DNA of 17,709 nt from JBBIOI01 sp037443425. GTDB taxonomy: Bacteria > Desulfobacterota > BSN033 > UBA1163. A program made the position numbers and the translations under genes. Positions 15,166 to 17,709 of this stretch are shown here, piece after piece. The stretch is taken from the NCBI GenBank assembly GCA_037443425.1, contig JBBIOI010000070.1, forward strand, positions 1 through 17,709, written 5' to 3'. How positions within the stretch are numbered: position 1 is the first letter of the stretch; the number at the start of each line of letters is the position of its first letter. Below the pieces are notes generated by a model, which was given only the letters and a program-made list of their open reading frames with translations, did no database searches and was not told the origin of the DNA.

Positions 15166-17151
15166 TTATTTAAGCCTCTCTAACAACTCAAGGGCCTGCA
15201 AAATACTCTCTTTACTACCTATAAGATATAAGACATCACCTGGTTTCAGAATAAATTCAGGTTCAGGGTTTGAGATTATCTCGTTTCCTCTTTTAACTGC
15301 AATGACTGTTACACCTGTTTTAGATCGTAGCATTAAATCTTTCAATGACTGACCAGAGGCATATGCATCCTCATTGATCAAGTATGTTTCTGTTTCTATA
15401 TCGGTAAGGATCTCACACTTTTCAGGTAAACTTCTTTGAGGAAATTCCACTCTTCTTAAGGCTTCATAATTACTGCTTCGGATTCTCTCAATCTGATTAA
15501 TAATAAGATTCTTTGGAACATGGTAATAGTGAAGAACCTTAGCAAATATCTCAACCGAGGTTTCAAACTCTTCAGGGATGACTTCATTTGCACCCAGTCG
15601 AATGAGGTCTTCTACCTCTGAAATATAGCGAGTTCTAACAATTATATTTAATCTTGAGTTTAATCTTCTTGCGGTTTGAACTATTCTTCTCGTCGATGCA
15701 GGGTCAGAGATTGCTACTACAAGTACCTTTGCAGCCTCTATTCCAAGTTTTTGAAGGATCTCAGGACTTGTTCCATCTCCATAAAATATTGGTTCTCCTC
15801 TCTTTTTCATCTTAAGGACTGTATCATTGTTTAAATCCAATACTACGTAAGGGATAGAAGCCTCTTTTAAGACCTCTGCAAGATTCTTTCCATTTAATCC
15901 AAAGCCAATAATAATTACATGCCCTTGCCTTTTTAAAGGGTAACCCTCCTTTTCTGCAAACTTTCGCATCCTATCCAATCTTTCAAGAAGTCTCTTTGAG
16001 CTTACCCATGTGGAAATCCTTGGTGAAATTTGAAACAAAAAAGGTGTAATTAACATAGTTAAAATAGAGGATGAAAGAAATAGCTGGTAATGATCCTCAC
16101 TGAGGAGGCCTAAAGACTTTCCTGATGTTGCAAGTACAAAAGAGAACTCCCCTATCTGGGCCAGATGAAGGCCTGAAAGGATTGAAGTCCTTATTGAATT
16201 TCCTAATAGATGAACTGAAATGGATGTTGCTAAGGTCTTAAGGACCAGTATTGTTATGAAGGAGATTAAAACTATAAAAACATTTGTAGTAAAAAATTTA
16301 AGGTCCATCAACATCCCAACCGATATGAAAAAAATACCATTAAAGCTGTCTTTAAAAGGAAGAATATCTGTAATAACTTGATACGAGTATTCGGATTCGG
16401 ATATAACAAGCCCAGCAATAAAGGCTCCAAGTGCAAGCGAGAGACCAAGGCTCGAGGTGAGTAGTGCTGTTCCTAAACAGATAAGAATAATCGTAATAAT
16501 GAACAGTTCTCGACTTCGCGTCCGTACAATCTGATGAAGTATATTCGGAACCAACCATCTTGCCCCAATAATTATAAGAAGTAGAATTCCTGCTGAAAGA
16601 CCGAGTGTTGTAAGTATCTCAATACCACTTCCTTTATGACCAGCCAGAATTGGTGTAACAAACATAAAAGGAACAACACATAAATCTTGAAAGATTAATA
16701 TCCCCATTGAAATTCGGCCATGGGGAGAATCCATCTCCGAATGCTCAAAAAGTATCTTCATTACAATTGCTGTACTGCTTAACGAAACAAGTAGACCAAT
16801 AAAGATTGAATGATTGATTCTTCCAAAAATTGGATACGTTATTGCTACTGTTAATATAAGGGTAAAAAAGAATTGAAGAAATCCTCCTCCTAAAACGGCT
16901 GAACGAATATGTTTAAGATTTTTTAATGATATCTCGAGCCCTATAGTGAAAAGCAGTAGGATCACCCCTATTTCAGCAAGTAATTCAACCTCACTTAAGT
17001 CTTTGATAAATCCAAATCCATGAGGCCCCAAAAGTGTTCCCGCGATAAGAAAACCAACAACAGAAGGTACCCTCCATTTATGGAGTATGAAAACAACCCC
17101 AGCAGAGAGACCAAAAATAATTACTAATGTCTTTAAAAATTCAACTCCCAT
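15166..17151 (-). CDS. Kef/CPA2-type monovalent cation:proton antiporter with RCK N and C domains
   Basis: A 661-residue three-part protein. Residues 1-380 form a CPA2 membrane domain of roughly 12 helices, with RVPSVVGFLIAGTLLGPHG (27-45), LLLFTIGLEI (65-74), the conserved QD pair in IFQDL (153-157) and AQIGEFSFVL (331-340). Residues 408-540 are an RCK-N (TrkA-N) nucleotide-binding domain with GFGLNG at 416-421 and the ribose-binding D439. Residues 578-660 are a TrkA-C domain. The architecture matches Kef-type glutathione-regulated or YbaL-like K+/H+ (or Na+/H+) exchangers in the inner membrane. No separate KefF/KefG ancillary protein is seen nearby. It is the first gene of the operon with the TIM-barrel and FAD genes. 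The start has no strong Shine-Dalgarno, but the N terminus aligns with the usual family beginning. Confidence 0.93.
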   Translation of the reverse strand: MGVEFLKTLVIIFGLSAGVVFILHKWRVPSVVGFLIAGTLLGPHGFGFIKDLSEVELLAEIGVILLLFTIGLEISLKNLKHIRSAVLGGGFLQFFFTLILTVAITYPIFGRINHSIFIGLLVSLSSTAIVMKILFEHSEMDSPHGRISMGILIFQDLCVVPFMFVTPILAGHKGSGIEILTTLGLSAGILLLIIIGARWLVPNILHQIVRTRSRELFIITIILICLGTALLTSSLGLSLALGAFIAGLVISESEYSYQVITDILPFKDSFNGIFFISVGMLMDLKFFTTNVFIVLISFITILVLKTLATSISVHLLGNSIRTSILSGLHLAQIGEFSFVLATSGKSLGLLSEDHYQLFLSSSILTMLITPFLFQISPRISTWVSSKRLLERLDRMRKFAEKEGYPLKRQGHVIIIGFGLNGKNLAEVLKEASIPYVVLDLNNDTVLKMKKRGEPIFYGDGTSPEILQKLGIEAAKVLVVAISDPASTRRIVQTARRLNSRLNIIVRTRYISEVEDLIRLGANEVIPEEFETSVEIFAKVLHYYHVPKNLIINQIERIRSSNYEALRRVEFPQRSLPEKCEILTDIETETYLINEDAYASGQSLKDLMLRSKTGVTVIAVKRGNEIISNPEPEFILKPGDVLYLIGSKESILQALELLERLK

Positions 17152-17253
17152 ATTATGAATTATAACCTAATTTTATATTAATTTTTCAAATTAAGGGATT
17201 TCTGAAAAAGTCCTTGAAAGACGTGGTACAATTCAAAATAGCCTTTTTTATCA

Positions 17254-17356
17254 GTCATTGCAAGCACTCAAAGGGTGCGTGGCAATCTCATAGGTTTCTT
17301 GCTTTGCTCGGAATCACTCTTTTGGAGAGATTGCTTCGGCTTCGCCTCGCAATGAC
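17254..17356. repeat. GTCATTGC...GCAATGAC palindromic element
   Basis: The ends GTCATTGC (17254-17261) and GCAATGAC (17349-17356) are inverted repeats, and inside them GCAATCTC (17282-17289) pairs with GAGATTGC (17327-17334). The left part, with AAGCACTCAAAGGGTGCGTGG, closely matches the first tandem unit at 10296. TCTGAAAAAGTCC lies about 50 bases upstream, as it does near 10270. This is a dispersed palindromic repeat in the region upstream of the antiporter gene. The rest of 17152-17589 holds only the inverted copy C and a promoter candidate; I see no gene in it. Confidence 0.7.
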
Positions 17357-17394
17357 AACCTTAGTTCGTTCAATTTATATAAATTTATTTGCCC

Positions 17395-17450
17395 GAAGGC
17401 TTTTTTTCACCCTACATGAAATAATATTTAGATAGTTTTTAGACCTCCGT
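17395..17450 (-). repeat. Diverged repeat, copy C (inverted relative to A and B)
   Basis: Read on the minus strand, this stretch runs from GGAGGTCTAAAAACTA through TTATTTCATGTAGGGTG to AAAAAAAGCCTTC, following the order of blocks in copy A (AAAAACTA, TTTCAT, GGG..TGAAAAA, GCCTTC). The similarity is weaker than between A and B, and some gaps are required. Confidence 0.4.
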
Positions 17451-17459
17451 CAAAAATTA

Positions 17460-17488
17460 TTGACAATATTATGGAGGGATTTTATATT
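17460..17488 (+). promoter_or_regulatory. Candidate sigma-70 promoter for the gene at the right edge
   Basis: A perfect TTGACA (17460-17465) is followed after exactly 17 bases by TATATT (17483-17488), five of six matches to the -10 consensus. It is about 100 bases before the start codon at 17590, leaving room for a leader. It is the best promoter match noticed in the window. Confidence 0.6.
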
Positions 17489-17589
17489 TTTAGCATTTTC
17501 AAATCAAAAATTAACTGAGGGTGTTCAAAAATAATATAGGTTTAGCGGGCAGAATTGATTAGATAATTTTTAAAGGAAGAACTTAGCTC

Positions 17590-17709
17590 ATGATAGAAGC
17601 AAATAACTATTACAACAAGCTCATTAGAACTTTTCCTCCTTTATTAAGAGATAATTCAATAGTAATTAAGGGTTATAAAGATAGACCAATCCCCCTTTAC
17701 ATCTTTGAT
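17590..17709 (+). CDS. Start of an unidentified protein (cut by window end)
   Basis: An ATG at 17590, with an AAGGAAG ribosome site about ten bases upstream, opens a frame that continues without a stop for 40 codons to the window end. The visible peptide begins MIEANNYYNKLIRTFPPLL and includes KGYKDRPIPLYIFD; it has no signal peptide or membrane segment. I do not recognise the family from this fragment. The well-formed promoter upstream supports it being real. Confidence 0.5.
   Translation, partial: MIEANNYYNKLIRTFPPLLRDNSIVIKGYKDRPIPLYIFD

Noticed and set aside
17214..17435. 73-codon reading frame upstream of the right-edge gene
   Set aside because: It crosses the GTCATTGC palindrome and copy C; it has no supporting ribosome site and its translation resembles the repeat-derived frame near 10.3 kb.

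Overview
The window is AT-rich chromosomal DNA from a bacterium, most likely a diderm: both solute-binding proteins have ordinary signal peptides ending in A-x-A-like sites rather than lipobox cysteines. Multiple branched-chain-amino-acid-type (Liv/HAAT) ABC transporters, together with dispersed GTCATTGC/GCAATGAC and GTCATTCC/GGAATGAC palindromes, recall genomes of Desulfobacterota (deltaproteobacteria), Nitrospirota and similar lineages. That placement is an impression, not a proof. No rRNA, tRNA, CRISPR array, transposase or phage gene was seen.

Layout. (1) 1-2965, + strand: the end of one Liv-type transporter operon, livG (cut by the window edge), livF, livH, livM, tightly packed. (2) 3010-9833, - strand: a convergent seven-gene cluster. 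In transcription order it is a solute-binding protein, livH, livM, livG, livF, a DUF1445/D-glutamate cyclase-family protein (YcsI-like), and a second solute-binding protein. A bidirectional hairpin separates the two transporter operons at 2976-3000. An intercistronic hairpin follows the first binding-protein gene. Both binding-protein genes have a TTGACA-type promoter candidate. (3) 9834-10735: a divergent intergenic region filled with diverged direct repeats, long inverted repeats and a short tandem series of GTCATTGC elements. Nothing convincingly protein-coding was seen there except a possible 7-codon leader. (4) 10736-13201, + strand: pxpA-pxpB-pxpC, the prokaryotic 5-oxoprolinase. (5) 13223-17151, - strand: a three-gene operon of a Kef/CPA2-type monovalent cation:proton antiporter with RCK domains, a TIM-barrel sugar-phosphate isomerase/epimerase-like protein, and an FAD-dependent amine/amino-acid oxidoreductase-like protein. 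(6) 17152-17589: intergenic, with another GTCATTGC palindrome, an inverted copy of the repeats seen near 10 kb, and a good promoter. A new + strand gene then begins at 17590 and runs off the window.

How the genes may work together. PxpABC hydrolyses 5-oxoproline (pyroglutamate) to glutamate. The DUF1445 family includes D-glutamate cyclase, which makes 5-oxo-D-proline, and its Bacillus homologue ycsI sits in the same cluster as pxpABC (ycsF-kipI-kipA). Here a DUF1445 gene is inside a complete amino-acid-type ABC importer operon transcribed divergently from pxpABC. The most attractive reading is an uptake-and-catabolism locus for pyroglutamate, D-glutamate or related compounds, with the FAD enzyme as a possible further amino-acid-oxidising step. 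Substrate specificity cannot be read from the sequence.
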